A stretch of 62,920 nt of DNA. Source: Bacteroides ovatus (GTDB taxonomy: Bacteria > Bacteroidota > Bacteroidia > Bacteroidales > Bacteroidaceae). How positions within the stretch are numbered: the stretch's first letter is position 1; every line of letters begins with the position of its first letter. The notes below the pieces were generated by a model that worked only from the letters and a program-made list of their open reading frames with translations, searched no databases and was not told the origin of the DNA. Of this stretch, positions 30,314-39,318 are shown in pieces. Made by a program: the position numbers and the translations under genes. The stretch spans positions 1 to 62,920 of the forward strand of contig JAUUNK010000005.1 of assembly GCA_030844565.1 (NCBI GenBank), given 5' to 3'.

Positions 30314-31666
30314 TCATCGGCGGCTCCGAAAGCGGTCTTTCAAAGAAATTCCGATGATATATAGAAATGTTAGCAGCTCGGCAAAGGGAACAGCGAGCCA
30401 GATGCCGGGTACTCCCAGTAGGGGTGGAAGTGCGAGGAAGCCTGCCAGCATAACCACGATGCCGCGCAGGAGAGTGATAACCGTTGCCCGCCGTGCCCGT
30501 TCGATGCTCTGGTAATATCCGATTCCAACCATGTTGACGGCAAAGAATATATATCCTATTGCAAAATAGGGGAGCCCTTCCACAGCTATGTCGAAGGCTG
30601 CATAGCTGCGGTCGATAAAGAGCGCGACAATGTTTTGCCTGCACAGTACGGTGAGGATGAAGAAGCCGGTTCCGCAGAATAAAGCGGTGCGGACGGAGAG
30701 ATGCAATGTCTTCTTCACACGGTCGTGCAAATTCGCTCCGAAGTTGTAGCTGAGAATGGGTTGGGCAGATTGGGCAATCGCATTATACACCATAAAGATA
30801 ATGGGAAAGAAATAGCAGACAATGCTGAATGCCGCCACACCGTTCTCACCCAGGTGACGGATGAAAACGTAGTTGCCCAGAAACATCATGCTGGCGATGG
30901 ACGCTTCGCTGACAAAGGCGGAAGTGCCCAACTTCATCATATAACCGAGATTACGCAAGGTGAGCATCATGCTTTTCTTGCTCAGCTTGATGCGGTAGAG
31001 GCTGATGTAGCGTGAGAAGCGGGCGAGGTAAACAAATGTCATCAGTCCGCCTGCTAACGTTCCTAAACTGGTGGCGAAAGCTGCTCCCATCATTCCCCAA
31101 CCGAACTCGAAGATGAAGATATAATCGAGTATGATGTTAAGGATGGCGGAGACGGCATTGCACAACATGGCGTAATTGGGCGAACCGTCCAGCCGGATGT
31201 AGAACATACCTGCACTCAACACCACGTAGAACACTAAGAAGGGGACATACCACCTCATATATTCTATTACGGCAGGCAGCAACCTTTCTGAGCTGCCGAG
31301 CAATCCCCCCAGTGGCTCTGCGAAATAGAAACTCAATGCCGATAGCAATATTATAAGGAAAGAGGAAGCGACAAGTGCCTGTGTGATGTTGATGCTCGCT
31401 GCTTTGCGCTTCCCTTGAGATAGATGGATGCTTGCCACCACCGAAGCTCCCACTCCGAACATAAGCCCGATGCCGGTGGTAATCATAAACAAGGGAGCAG
31501 TGATGTTGACGGCTGCCAGAGCGTCGCTGCCGATGCCTTGACCTACGAAGATGCCATCCGTGATGATAAATATGGCCGAGAATACCATCCCTATCACTGT
31601 AGGAAATAGCAGTTTGCGGAACAAACGCGGAATGTCCATGCTTCCGAAATCAATACTATCTTTCAT
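30314..31666 (-). CDS. MATE-family multidrug efflux transporter (450 aa)
   Basis: Twelve hydrophobic segments. L-F-R-K-L-L-F-P-T-V-I-G-M-V is the usual MATE start, with I-F-V-G-Q-G-I-G-S-D-A-L-A-A-V-N-I near residue 40 and a second homologous half from about 235. MATE proteins export cationic drugs or metabolites using Na+ or H+. The start at ATG 31666 is preferred to one 17 codons upstream, which adds a Lys-rich stretch and sits too near the promoter. It is first in an operon with the Crp-type regulator. Confidence 0.92.
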   Translation of the reverse strand: MKDSIDFGSMDIPRLFRKLLFPTVIGMVFSAIFIITDGIFVGQGIGSDALAAVNITAPLFMITTGIGLMFGVGASVVASIHLSQGKRKAASINITQALVASSFLIILLSALSFYFAEPLGGLLGSSERLLPAVIEYMRWYVPFLVFYVVLSAGMFYIRLDGSPNYAMLCNAVSAILNIILDYIFIFEFGWGMMGAAFATSLGTLAGGLMTFVYLARFSRYISLYRIKLSKKSMMLTLRNLGYMMKLGTSAFVSEASIASMMFLGNYVFIRHLGENGVAAFSIVCYFFPIIFMVYNAIAQSAQPILSYNFGANLHDRVKKTLHLSVRTALFCGTGFFILTVLCRQNIVALFIDRSYAAFDIAVEGLPYFAIGYIFFAVNMVGIGYYQSIERARRATVITLLRGIVVMLAGFLALPPLLGVPGIWLAVPFAELLTFLYIIGISLKDRFRSRR

Positions 31667-31714
31667 AAAAACCTTTTCTACCTTTCTTTTTTTATTTACT
31701 GTTGAAAACTTCGG

Positions 31715-31722
31715 CAAAGGTA
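31715..31722 (-). promoter_or_regulatory. -7 box of the MATE-crp operon
   Basis: TACCTTTG on the minus strand fits TAnnTTTG, about 50 bases before the MATE start. No TTTG lies at -33; the palindrome at 31742-31761 occupies that place. Confidence 0.6.
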
Positions 31723-31741
31723 GGGCAATAGGAGCAGATAA

Positions 31742-31761
31742 AAATTACCAATTGGTAATTT
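31742..31761. promoter_or_regulatory. Perfect 20-bp palindrome, probable operator
   Basis: AAATTACCAATTGGTAATTT is its own reverse complement over all 20 bases. It directly abuts the btuD stop codon and begins 20 bases upstream of the MATE -7 box, so it covers the -33 region. That is where an activator or repressor would bind. As a terminator it would be poor: there is no loop and no G-C-rich stem. The downstream Crp-type regulator is the obvious candidate ligand. Confidence 0.65.
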
Positions 31762-32517
31762 CTATCGGATGCGTACTCTCATCTCTCGCGCATCAAACGT
31801 GATGGAGTCATTGCGAAACAACCGCTCGATGTGTCCGCTGGCTACCATATCGGATGTAGGAAGCCCGTATAGTTGCGGATTGTCTATCAGCATGACGAAG
31901 TCGCAGAGTGACAAGGCAATGTCGAGGTCGTGGGTGGAGAAAATGACACATTTGTTTTCTTCCCTTGCCAGCTTGCGCAGGAGCAGGCAAAGTTCGTAGC
32001 GATTGGGTAAGTCGAGAAAAGCGGTAGGTTCGTCGAGCAGAATCACCGGAGTATCTTGTGCCAGGGCACGGGCTATCATGATGCGCTGGCATTCGCCGTC
32101 GGACATCTTGTCCATCGTCTTCTCCGCATAAGCGGACATGCCTACCAAGTACATGGCCTCTTCCACCCGCTGTTGGTCTTCCGCCTGCAACTGTCCTATC
32201 CAGTTGGTATAAGGAGCACGTCCCAGTGCAACCACATCTTTACAGCGGAGATTGGCGACGCGCACTTTGTCGGTGGTCACAAAGCTGATGCTTCGTGCCA
32301 GCTCCTCTGTTTTCAACGAAGCGATGTTCTTTCCCTGAAGAAGAATCTCTCCGCCTTGTGGCTTTTCAAGTCCCATCATGGCACGTAGCAAAGTGCTCTT
32401 TCCCGTACCGTTTCGTCCTAGCAAAGCGGCAAGCTGCCCACCGGAAACCCTGGTGGAAACATGGTCTAGCAGTATACGCTGTCCATATCCTACTGTAAGT
32501 TCTTTGAGCTGAATCAT
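31762..32517 (-). CDS. btuD: Cobalamin/iron-type ABC transporter ATPase
   Basis: A FecE/BtuD-type ATPase of 251 residues. Walker A is G-R-N-G-T-G-K-S-T near residue 35; the signature is M-S-D-G-E-C-Q-R; Walker B is V-I-L-L-D-E-P-T-A-F-L-D. It powers the FecCD-type permease encoded just upstream, with a 4-base ATGA overlap. The signature motif S-D-G-E differs from S-G-G-Q but is usual in this family. The B12 assignment rests on the locus (riboswitch, BtuG, BtuB). Confidence 0.9.
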   Translation of the reverse strand: MIQLKELTVGYGQRILLDHVSTRVSGGQLAALLGRNGTGKSTLLRAMMGLEKPQGGEILLQGKNIASLKTEELARSISFVTTDKVRVANLRCKDVVALGRAPYTNWIGQLQAEDQQRVEEAMYLVGMSAYAEKTMDKMSDGECQRIMIARALAQDTPVILLDEPTAFLDLPNRYELCLLLRKLAREENKCVIFSTHDLDIALSLCDFVMLIDNPQLYGLPTSDMVASGHIERLFRNDSITFDAREMRVRIR

Positions 32518-33530
32518 TTGATTATACGCAAGTTTTTAGCTATTACCCATAAAATTACCGGGATTCCCAGCAAAGCAGTGATGCAATTCACCGGCAGTAG
32601 GAATTTCTTGGCAATGATGTCGCAGACGAGCATCCCTATCAGTCCCGTCAACATCGTGCCCGGAACCAGTATCCGGTGGTCGGCATTATTAAACAACAAT
32701 CGTGTGACATGCGGAACCGCCAGCCCGATGAAGCCCACCGGTCCGCAGAAAGCAGTGACCGTCCCCGTTAGCAGGGCGGTAGAGAGAAAGATGAGTGTGC
32801 GCGACCGTTTGATGTTCATCCCCATCGTGCGTGCATAGTTCTCGCCCAGCAACAAGAGGTTTAACGGCTTTATGCAGGCAATGGAGAGTACCAACCCTAG
32901 TGCCAGCACAGGTATCATAATCCATAGCTGCGTAGTAGTGATGTGGCTGAGCGACCCCATCGACCAAAGAGTGAACATCTTCAATTGTTCCGCCGAACTG
33001 AGGTATTGCAATATCTGGATGATGGCTCCTGCCACGTAGCCAATCATCACTCCCATAATCAGCACTCCAAGGATGTTCTTTATCTTCCGGCTCAGAATGG
33101 CTACTCCCAGCAGAATGACCGATGTACCTATCCACCCGGAACCTACAATGCCTATGGATTGTAACAGCGGGAAAGCCGTCCATCCCAGCAAGGGAGCGCC
33201 CAAGACGAACAATGCCACTCCCAATCCCGCTCCCGAGCTTACTCCCAATAGATAGGGATCTGCCAATGGATTCTGGAATACAGTCTGCATCTGCAATCCA
33301 CTCACTGAAAGGGCGATGCCTATCAAAGCCGCCACCGTCACCCGTACAAAACGAATGGATAGAAGAATGTTGCGGGTCATCTCGTCGCACTCCCCTCCGG
33401 TGAGCACCGCCACAATCCTGGAGATAGGGATAAAGGTGTCTCCGGTTGCCATGTCCGTTAGTAGCAATATCAAGGCTATGATACTCAAGGAGACGAATAA
33501 CAATGTATTGTGTGAATGGGAACGCTTCAT
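32514..33530 (-). CDS. btuC: FecCD/BtuC-type ABC transporter permease (338 aa)
   Basis: About ten membrane helices. R-F-V-R-V-T-V-A-A-L-I-G-I-A-L-S-V-S-G and P-L-A-D-P-Y-L-L-G-V-S-S-G-A-G-L-G are the family N-terminal motifs, and F-I-G-L-A-V-P-H-V-T-R-L-L is near the C-terminus. It moves cobalamin across the inner membrane with BtuD. 253 bases with a -7 box and the repeat array separate it from btuF, so btuCD may have its own transcript besides read-through. Confidence 0.93.
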   Translation of the reverse strand: MKRSHSHNTLLFVSLSIIALILLLTDMATGDTFIPISRIVAVLTGGECDEMTRNILLSIRFVRVTVAALIGIALSVSGLQMQTVFQNPLADPYLLGVSSGAGLGVALFVLGAPLLGWTAFPLLQSIGIVGSGWIGTSVILLGVAILSRKIKNILGVLIMGVMIGYVAGAIIQILQYLSSAEQLKMFTLWSMGSLSHITTTQLWIMIPVLALGLVLSIACIKPLNLLLLGENYARTMGMNIKRSRTLIFLSTALLTGTVTAFCGPVGFIGLAVPHVTRLLFNNADHRILVPGTMLTGLIGMLVCDIIAKKFLLPVNCITALLGIPVILWVIAKNLRIIK

Positions 33531-33563
33531 CTTTTCGTGTTTACTTATTTATTGTTTCGGGTG

Positions 33564-33571
33564 CAAAGATA
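33564..33571 (-). promoter_or_regulatory. Possible -7 box of btuCD
   Basis: TATCTTTG on the minus strand, about 34 bases before the btuC start. No clear -33 TTTG is present, so it may be weak. Confidence 0.45.
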
Positions 33572-33639
33572 GAAAATAAAAACGGAAGGACTTCTGCGTT
33601 GCCTGCCAAGCTTAGTACAGGAGGCCGAACATCCCTTTT

Positions 33640-33726
33640 CAATCATCTGCATGTTTTTTTCAATCAACACATGGATTAATCTCAATCATTCGCATGGTTG
33701 ATTTCAATCATCTGCATTGTTTTTCC
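33640..33726. repeat. Degenerate 22-bp tandem repeats, locus C (4 units)
   Basis: Four contiguous units start at 33640, 33661, 33683 and 33705, each opening with CAATCA on the plus strand; three continue as T-x-x-G-C-A-T and then T-rich sequence. Read on the minus strand the units look like those at 888-951 and 21091-21176. They sit between btuF and btuC. Confidence 0.65.
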
Positions 33727-33783
33727 CGAAAGTTGCTATACTTGCCTGCCTGTTCTTTTTTGTCCTTGCAGTCTGCTGTCCCC

Positions 33784-34926
33784 TCACTCCAGCCGCTTGT
33801 AATAGTACAGAGAATCCGTCACCACTTCCGGATGAAAGATTCGGATGAGGTCTTTCAACACTACGTCCGGATGCACTACGGACGATTCCCAAAAATCATT
33901 TCCTCCGGCGGGAGTCACTCGTAAATTGTTATTATATACCTTTTTCTCCTTCACTGCTTTTGCATCTGCAAACTTCGGATTGAGAGCAGTCAGCTCTTCC
34001 ATTGTAGAAGGTGTGCCGACATTAATCCAATAATCCGCCTTTTGCAACAGTTGGTAAGCCGTTTCCAGCCCGATGGGCATGGAGCTGTTGGAGGAATTCT
34101 CTTTGTAGATATAATCCGCTCCGGCGTCGGCAACCAGACGTGCCATGTAGCTTTGGGTAGAAGGCATTACCCAAGTATCGTTCCAGGGAGTGTTGAAAGT
34201 AACGGTAGGGCGTTGCTCCACGGAGTCTACCAGCGCTTGCAGGGCATGATAGCGTTTCGGGATTTCGCGGAACATTTCCATACCCGCCTCCCGGCTGTCG
34301 GTCAGTTCGGAGAGGGCTACTATCCATTCCGCCTTTCCCAGGGGAGATTCTTCCAGGTATTCTCCTACGTAAAAATAAGGGATGGATAACTCTTGCAGCT
34401 TGTCGGTAACGGCTTTCTGGGCATCGGCAATGCCATAAAGTAAAACGACATCCGGCTTTAATCCGAGGAGAAGTTCATAGTTCATGTCGGGACCCATGTC
34501 TTTGATGACGTCTTGGTGGGCAAGGATGTAGGGGTTCGAGATATAGTTGATGCCCGATACACCTACGATGCGGTCTACTTGTCCCAGCATGTCGAGCATG
34601 GCGATGTATGAAGAAGACATGCACACAATGCGTTTGGCGCCGGCGGAAATCACGGGACCGGTGAAGCCTGCGGGAGGTTGCTCGCCGTTGCGCGAGATGA
34701 AGTAAGAGAGCGTTACGTCTTTGGCTCCCTGCCAGGGTTTGGTCACTTGGATAAGGGTGCTCAAGGCATGGTCGGTGCCAAGGATTTTGAATCCCGAAGC
34801 ATACTCGGGCGTGTAGACATCCCGGTTGAAAGCTTCCAGAGAAGTCTTTTTGCCCGATAGACAACTTGCCAGGAAGAGGAGGCAGAGCAGTGTGCAGGCG
34901 GTAAGGGTAGATTTTGTTTTCATCAT
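33784..34926 (-). CDS. btuF: Periplasmic cobalamin-binding lipoprotein, BtuF/FecB type (380 aa)
   Basis: A lipoprotein signal ends F-L-A-S-C. The two lobes of a type-III solute-binding fold follow: R-I-V-C-M-S-S-S-Y-I-A-M-L-D-M-L-G near residue 110, K-P-D-V-V-L-L-Y-G near 165 and a long helix linker. Encoded 21 bases after btuB on the same strand, with the ABC genes downstream, it would pass cobalamin from BtuB to BtuCD. Longer than E. coli BtuF (266) by an N-terminal domain of about 90 residues. Confidence 0.88.
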   Translation of the reverse strand: MMKTKSTLTACTLLCLLFLASCLSGKKTSLEAFNRDVYTPEYASGFKILGTDHALSTLIQVTKPWQGAKDVTLSYFISRNGEQPPAGFTGPVISAGAKRIVCMSSSYIAMLDMLGQVDRIVGVSGINYISNPYILAHQDVIKDMGPDMNYELLLGLKPDVVLLYGIADAQKAVTDKLQELSIPYFYVGEYLEESPLGKAEWIVALSELTDSREAGMEMFREIPKRYHALQALVDSVEQRPTVTFNTPWNDTWVMPSTQSYMARLVADAGADYIYKENSSNSSMPIGLETAYQLLQKADYWINVGTPSTMEELTALNPKFADAKAVKEKKVYNNNLRVTPAGGNDFWESSVVHPDVVLKDLIRIFHPEVVTDSLYYYKRLE

Positions 34927-34947
34927 TTATCTGTCTTTTTTTAGTGT

Positions 34948-36981
34948 TTACTTGTTTGTTTTTCCCCAGCGGGGGTTGATGCTGAGAGTCACCCCGTAGT
35001 TTCTTCGCGGCATGGGGCGGCTGAGCACCGATACGTATTCTTCATTGAAGAGGTTGTAGACGGAGAATTTCAGGGAGATGCCCGTCTGTTTCCATCGGAA
35101 GCGTTTCTCCAGCGAGAGATCGTTCATATAATAAGAATTCAGTTCGTCGCGCTTGGTAGTCATCTCGTTGCTCGATGTGGTGTAGCGTGTGCTATAATAA
35201 TTGTACTTATAGATAAAGAAAAAGTTCTTCCAGCTCACTTGCCCCATCACGGCGGAGGAATACTCGGGGATGTAGACTAGCTGCTTGCCCACCGATATGT
35301 CTTCCGAACTCACGGGGTCGCCATTGTTGATGGCGCGCGTACGGTTCCAGTTGGCATCCAGCCATAGGGTCCAGTCGCCCAGCCTGAGCGAAGCTTTCCC
35401 TTTCACTTCGAAACCGTAGCTGTGCACCTGTTTCACGTTGCGCGGCGTCCAATAGCCCTTGGTGGTGGGGAGCCAGAGAATCCAGTCGTCAATATGGGAG
35501 TCGAATGCAGTCAGCTCGCCTTTCAGTGTGAAGCGGTCATCGGATTTCAAGGTGAACTCGATGCCTGTGTCGTAGGTGAACCCTTTTTCAGAGGATAAGT
35601 CCGGGTTTCCCCCCGGCTTGAAGTAGAGGTCGTTGAGGGTAGGGTAGCGATAGTTGCGGGCTATGGAGGCTTTCAGTATCACTCCATAGCGCGGATAGAG
35701 GTTGATGTCGAGGAAGGCGGCGGGGATGAGGGGAGTGAACCGGTCGTAATACATTTCGCGCAAATCCACTGCCAGTCCCAGGCGCGACCACGGGCGGTAG
35801 CGCACGGTGGCAAATGCCGAGATTTCGGGGCGTCCTTCCCGATAGCCTTCTTTGTCTATATATTCCCAAGTGTCGGCATAGTTATACATTCCGGTGACGT
35901 TTCCTCCAATCATCCATTTTTCCGATGGAAGGTATTCTACGTTGCCAGACAGGAAGCCCGAATAGATGTAGCTGTTTGCGTCCTGCATCCGGCTCATCTG
36001 TTCTTGCACGCGCGTATCATATTTATATTGCATGTACGTGTAGGTATACCCCAGCTTGGCTGAGGTTTTTAGTTTTTCGGCACTATGGTCCCAGCCCCCT
36101 ACGGCGCGCAGGGTGGTTTCTTCCTGTCGTGTCTTGTAGCTTGCTTCTTCCCGTTGCTCGGTGGTGAGCATCGGTATGCCGCGGTCGGAGTCGAGGAACC
36201 ATGCGGCGAACGAAAACTTGTTGCCGTCTTTGCGGTCGTAGTATAGCTCTTGAAGCAGGTGGAAGTCTTGGTATTGGCAGTTTTTGTTGCGGGTGGTTTC
36301 GTAGTCGGGGTTGTAGCTGCCATCGTCGTTAATCTGCGCTTTGTCGTAGTTGGTGTATTTAAAGTCGTTGCGTGACTTCACAAAGTAGACACGTGTGGAG
36401 CTTTGCCACTTCTTGCTGCCGTAGCGGAGGTGCAGAAATTCGTCGAAGGTGTTGTAGCTGCTGATGCCTTGTATCAGTTTGAGGTCCACTCCTTGCCACT
36501 CTTCCGGATGCGTGCCTAGGGTGATGGCTCCGCCCAGACCGTTGCCGCTCACGTTGACCGAGCTTGCGCCGTGCCACAGGCTCATATCGTCCACGAAGTA
36601 GGAGGGAATCAGTGAGAAATCTACTTGTCCCAGCATGGGAGAGTTGATGTTCATGCCGTTCCATAGCACCTGCGTGTGCGAGGCGGAAGTGCCGCGGAAA
36701 GAAGCGGTGGACATAGTGCCCCTGCCATAGCTCTTTATAAAGATGGAAGTGCTTTGTGAGAGCACGTCCGCCAGGCTGTTGGTGAGGCTTTCCCGTAGGA
36801 TGAGAGTGTCGATAACGGTTTTTGTCACTCCGATGTCCCTGAACGGACGCTTGCCGGTGACAGTCACTGTGTCGAGGCGCAACTGCCAGGCGATGTCATT
36901 GCTTTGTCCCTGTGCAGAGAGGATGCTGCAAAGCAGGAGGGTGGTGCTGATAGCTATTTGGTTGAATATATTGTTGCTCAT
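34948..36981 (-). CDS. btuB: TonB-dependent cobalamin receptor BtuB
   Basis: Signal peptide 1-25; TonB-box-like D-T-V-T-V-T-G; plug domain to about residue 165 (D-V-L-S-Q-S-T-S-I-F-I-K-S-Y-G, then S-F-R-G-T-S-A-S-H-T-Q-V-L-W-N-G); then a 22-strand barrel ending P-R-W-G-K-T-N-K. 677 residues, close to Bacteroides BtuB. It is the outer-membrane channel that takes cobalamin from the BtuG propeller. Its start overlaps the btuG stop by 4 bases. The B12 specificity is inferred from the riboswitch and BtuG. Confidence 0.9.
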   Translation of the reverse strand: MSNNIFNQIAISTTLLLCSILSAQGQSNDIAWQLRLDTVTVTGKRPFRDIGVTKTVIDTLILRESLTNSLADVLSQSTSIFIKSYGRGTMSTASFRGTSASHTQVLWNGMNINSPMLGQVDFSLIPSYFVDDMSLWHGASSVNVSGNGLGGAITLGTHPEEWQGVDLKLIQGISSYNTFDEFLHLRYGSKKWQSSTRVYFVKSRNDFKYTNYDKAQINDDGSYNPDYETTRNKNCQYQDFHLLQELYYDRKDGNKFSFAAWFLDSDRGIPMLTTEQREEASYKTRQEETTLRAVGGWDHSAEKLKTSAKLGYTYTYMQYKYDTRVQEQMSRMQDANSYIYSGFLSGNVEYLPSEKWMIGGNVTGMYNYADTWEYIDKEGYREGRPEISAFATVRYRPWSRLGLAVDLREMYYDRFTPLIPAAFLDINLYPRYGVILKASIARNYRYPTLNDLYFKPGGNPDLSSEKGFTYDTGIEFTLKSDDRFTLKGELTAFDSHIDDWILWLPTTKGYWTPRNVKQVHSYGFEVKGKASLRLGDWTLWLDANWNRTRAINNGDPVSSEDISVGKQLVYIPEYSSAVMGQVSWKNFFFIYKYNYYSTRYTTSSNEMTTKRDELNSYYMNDLSLEKRFRWKQTGISLKFSVYNLFNEEYVSVLSRPMPRRNYGVTLSINPRWGKTNK

Positions 36982-38051
36982 GGTCGGTTGCGTTTAAAAC
37001 AGAAAGCTCCCGGGATGATGCCCACCTTGAAGGTGTCTACCGGCACGGCCTCCGGGGTGAAGCGGAAGATGGCTCCCCGTTGTTGATAGTCGATGGCATC
37101 TGCCACATACACTTCTGAAGTATAAGGGTCCACTGTCAGTCCGTAGTAAATACTGTTTTCGCCGGGCGACTTGAGGAAAGGGCGCACAGGCATGCGCAGA
37201 GCAGTGACGTCCATCCGCCAGATGTCTTCGTTGATAAAATAGAGGGTGTCCCGTTCTCCGTTGAGCACCACTTCAGAGGCTTGTTGTCCTTTTTTAAAGG
37301 TGAAGGTCTTTTCCACAGTCCGCGTGGCAGCGTCTATTTTATAGAGTGCGGGCGCTTCATAACCGTAGGAACTGCCTTCGTAGCCTCCGTCGGTCACGGT
37401 CCATATTTTTCCGTACTTATCGAGAGCCAGCGAGGTGGGTTGTATGCCGACGGTGATTTCGTCCACCATCGTGTCCGTTTCCGTGTCTATTACTAGAATC
37501 TTGTTGTCATAAGACCAGCAGTTGGTGAAGACATACTTTCCGTATTGCACCATCTGCTCGGTGGACTTATGTCCTTTTGTGTCGATATATCCTGTTTTCT
37601 GCAAGGTTTGCGGATTAAAGATGGTGATGGTGGGAGCGTAGAGGTCGGTGATATATGCCTTGGTGTCGTTCACGAAGTGTATATAGCGGGGGGAAGTCAA
37701 TTTGGTAATACCTCCCAATATCTGGAAAGTTTCCAGGTCAATGACGTAGACCGCCCCGGAGTTGTTGACCACCACATATCCTTTTCCGTCGTGGATGGCC
37801 ATGGACTGCGCCACGTCTCCCAGCTTCCTTCCGTTGGCTTGGAAGAACACGTCATTTTCCACTTCTCTCGTGTCGGTGTCGTAATAAGAGAGGCTTGCAT
37901 TCCCGTATTGGAAGTTACCTTCGTTGGTGATGAACAGCCCGTTGCCGGATATCCGGTAGGCTTTCTTGGCAAATGGGTCGTAGTCCATGCACGCGGCTAC
38001 GGCAAGAAATAAAAAGAAAAGAGGGAGAATGAGTTTTATTTTATTCTTCAT
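36978..38051 (-). CDS. btuG: Cobalamin-binding surface lipoprotein BtuG (beta-propeller)
   Basis: A lipoprotein signal ends A-V-A-A-C, followed by M-D-Y-D-P. The mature part is a seven-bladed YncE/DUF5074-type propeller with repeated blade motifs such as V-Y-V-I-D-L-E-T, A-Y-I-T-D-L-Y and I-L-V-I-D-T-E-T. Bacteroides BtuG binds B12 with very high affinity on the cell surface and delivers it to BtuB, encoded next to it as here. The start is the ATG at 38051; 17 codons upstream are open but lack a signal. An internal -7-like TACTTTTG lies at 38072-38079, and an imperfect GC-rich hairpin at about 38105-38135. Confidence 0.85.
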   Translation of the reverse strand: MKNKIKLILPLFFLFLAVAACMDYDPFAKKAYRISGNGLFITNEGNFQYGNASLSYYDTDTREVENDVFFQANGRKLGDVAQSMAIHDGKGYVVVNNSGAVYVIDLETFQILGGITKLTSPRYIHFVNDTKAYITDLYAPTITIFNPQTLQKTGYIDTKGHKSTEQMVQYGKYVFTNCWSYDNKILVIDTETDTMVDEITVGIQPTSLALDKYGKIWTVTDGGYEGSSYGYEAPALYKIDAATRTVEKTFTFKKGQQASEVVLNGERDTLYFINEDIWRMDVTALRMPVRPFLKSPGENSIYYGLTVDPYTSEVYVADAIDYQQRGAIFRFTPEAVPVDTFKVGIIPGAFCFKRNRP

Positions 38052-38179
38052 ACGGCTGCTTTTATCGGGAACAAAAGTAATAATATATTGGAGAAGATCC
38101 ACCTCTCTCCCGCCCGAAGATGTTTCGGGAGGGGAGGGGGAATGGATTGTTCTGAACTTTTCAGTTATGATTGGAAAAG

Positions 38180-39298
38180 TTATTTTACGAAGACTACGGT
38201 ATTCACGTTGGCTGTGCCGGTATTTACTATATCTAAGTAATCGCCTCCTTTAGAATCATAAATATACAAGCCGTCTCCCATAGATTGACCGAAGCATACA
38301 TCTCCGCTGAATGGATTTACTGTCACGCTGAAACCAAACATATATCCGGGGTCTGTTGTGAAATCACTAACCACATCATTAGACAATTGCACTTTTTTCA
38401 TAACAGTCTTATAATCCTCTGTGTTCCAATCTATATCCGCTGTATAAAGATATTCACTTCCGATTGCAAATCCGCCTGCTTGCTCTGTAACTAATGTTGG
38501 TTCTACATTTGGTGTAGTTGGATTGAATTTATACAATGCAGAATGCATACCTCCGTCACCCAATACATTAAAGTACATCTTATCGGCAGAATAAGCTGCT
38601 ATCAACTTCGGATTTTTAGGAACGGTAATTTGAGTTTCACTTTTAAGGTTAAGTGGCAATACTGAAATAGTTGTGCCTTCACCTGCTTGAGTGTCCTTGG
38701 CATTACCTGAATTGCAGACATACACTTTGTTATCTTTGCCGATGCAGATTCCTTCTGAATAGGTTGCATTAAGTTCTAGATAACCTGCTTGGGCATAATT
38801 GATTGTGTCTATAGCCATCACAGCGCCGGAATAAAGGCTAATGTATACTTTTCCATTAGCTGCAGCCAAGTGTCTGGGCATAGCTTTATGTCCGGTTTTG
38901 TCATCATCGTATTTTACCATCTCTGATGTGAGAAGTTGTCCGGTATTGGCATTTAATACCCATATTCCACCATTGTTCGCTGTGAGATCATGACCGCTTA
39001 CTGCACAATACAGCTTTGACCCATATTGGATCAGGTCGTTGCCGGTATCTCCAATTTCAAGGGTTGACAACTCTACCCAATTATTGTCATAGCGAACAAT
39101 ACTTCCCGGAGAGGAGGGAGGGGTAACATGCCAGGTGCCTTCACTAAGTACATACGCAGACGTCCACGTATTACTTGGGGTAGTTCGTGTCTGCGGAAGA
39201 GAACTGTTAACTTGGACATCGTCCAATACATCATTTGTACAACTGCCCATTGCAAACAGAAGTGCACTGGCTGCTAAGAAAAAAAAATTCTTTCTCAT
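38180..39298 (-). CDS. Second BtuG-like beta-propeller lipoprotein (372 aa)
   Basis: The lipoprotein signal ends A-M-G-S-C and continues T-N-D-V-L-D-D. The body has seven propeller-like blades (I-W-V-L-N-A-N-T-G, V-Y-I-S-L-Y-S-G-A-V-M-A-I-D-T, V-Y-V-C-N-S-G) and ends V-N-T-V-V-F-V-K. It resembles the DUF5074/YncE family of BtuG, but is diverged in sequence and clearly AT-richer than btuG. It may be a second cobalamin or cobamide binder of different specificity, or an unrelated surface propeller. Followed downstream by btuG; preceded 20 bases upstream by the repeat-rich lipoprotein gene. Confidence 0.75.
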   Translation of the reverse strand: MRKNFFFLAASALLFAMGSCTNDVLDDVQVNSSLPQTRTTPSNTWTSAYVLSEGTWHVTPPSSPGSIVRYDNNWVELSTLEIGDTGNDLIQYGSKLYCAVSGHDLTANNGGIWVLNANTGQLLTSEMVKYDDDKTGHKAMPRHLAAANGKVYISLYSGAVMAIDTINYAQAGYLELNATYSEGICIGKDNKVYVCNSGNAKDTQAGEGTTISVLPLNLKSETQITVPKNPKLIAAYSADKMYFNVLGDGGMHSALYKFNPTTPNVEPTLVTEQAGGFAIGSEYLYTADIDWNTEDYKTVMKKVQLSNDVVSDFTTDPGYMFGFSVTVNPFSGDVCFGQSMGDGLYIYDSKGGDYLDIVNTGTANVNTVVFVK

Positions 39299-39318
39299 GA
39301 TTACAATTTTTTAAGTTA

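Noticed and set aside
33640..33726. CRISPR array
   Set aside because: Units are contiguous without unique spacers, degenerate, and no cas gene is in the window.
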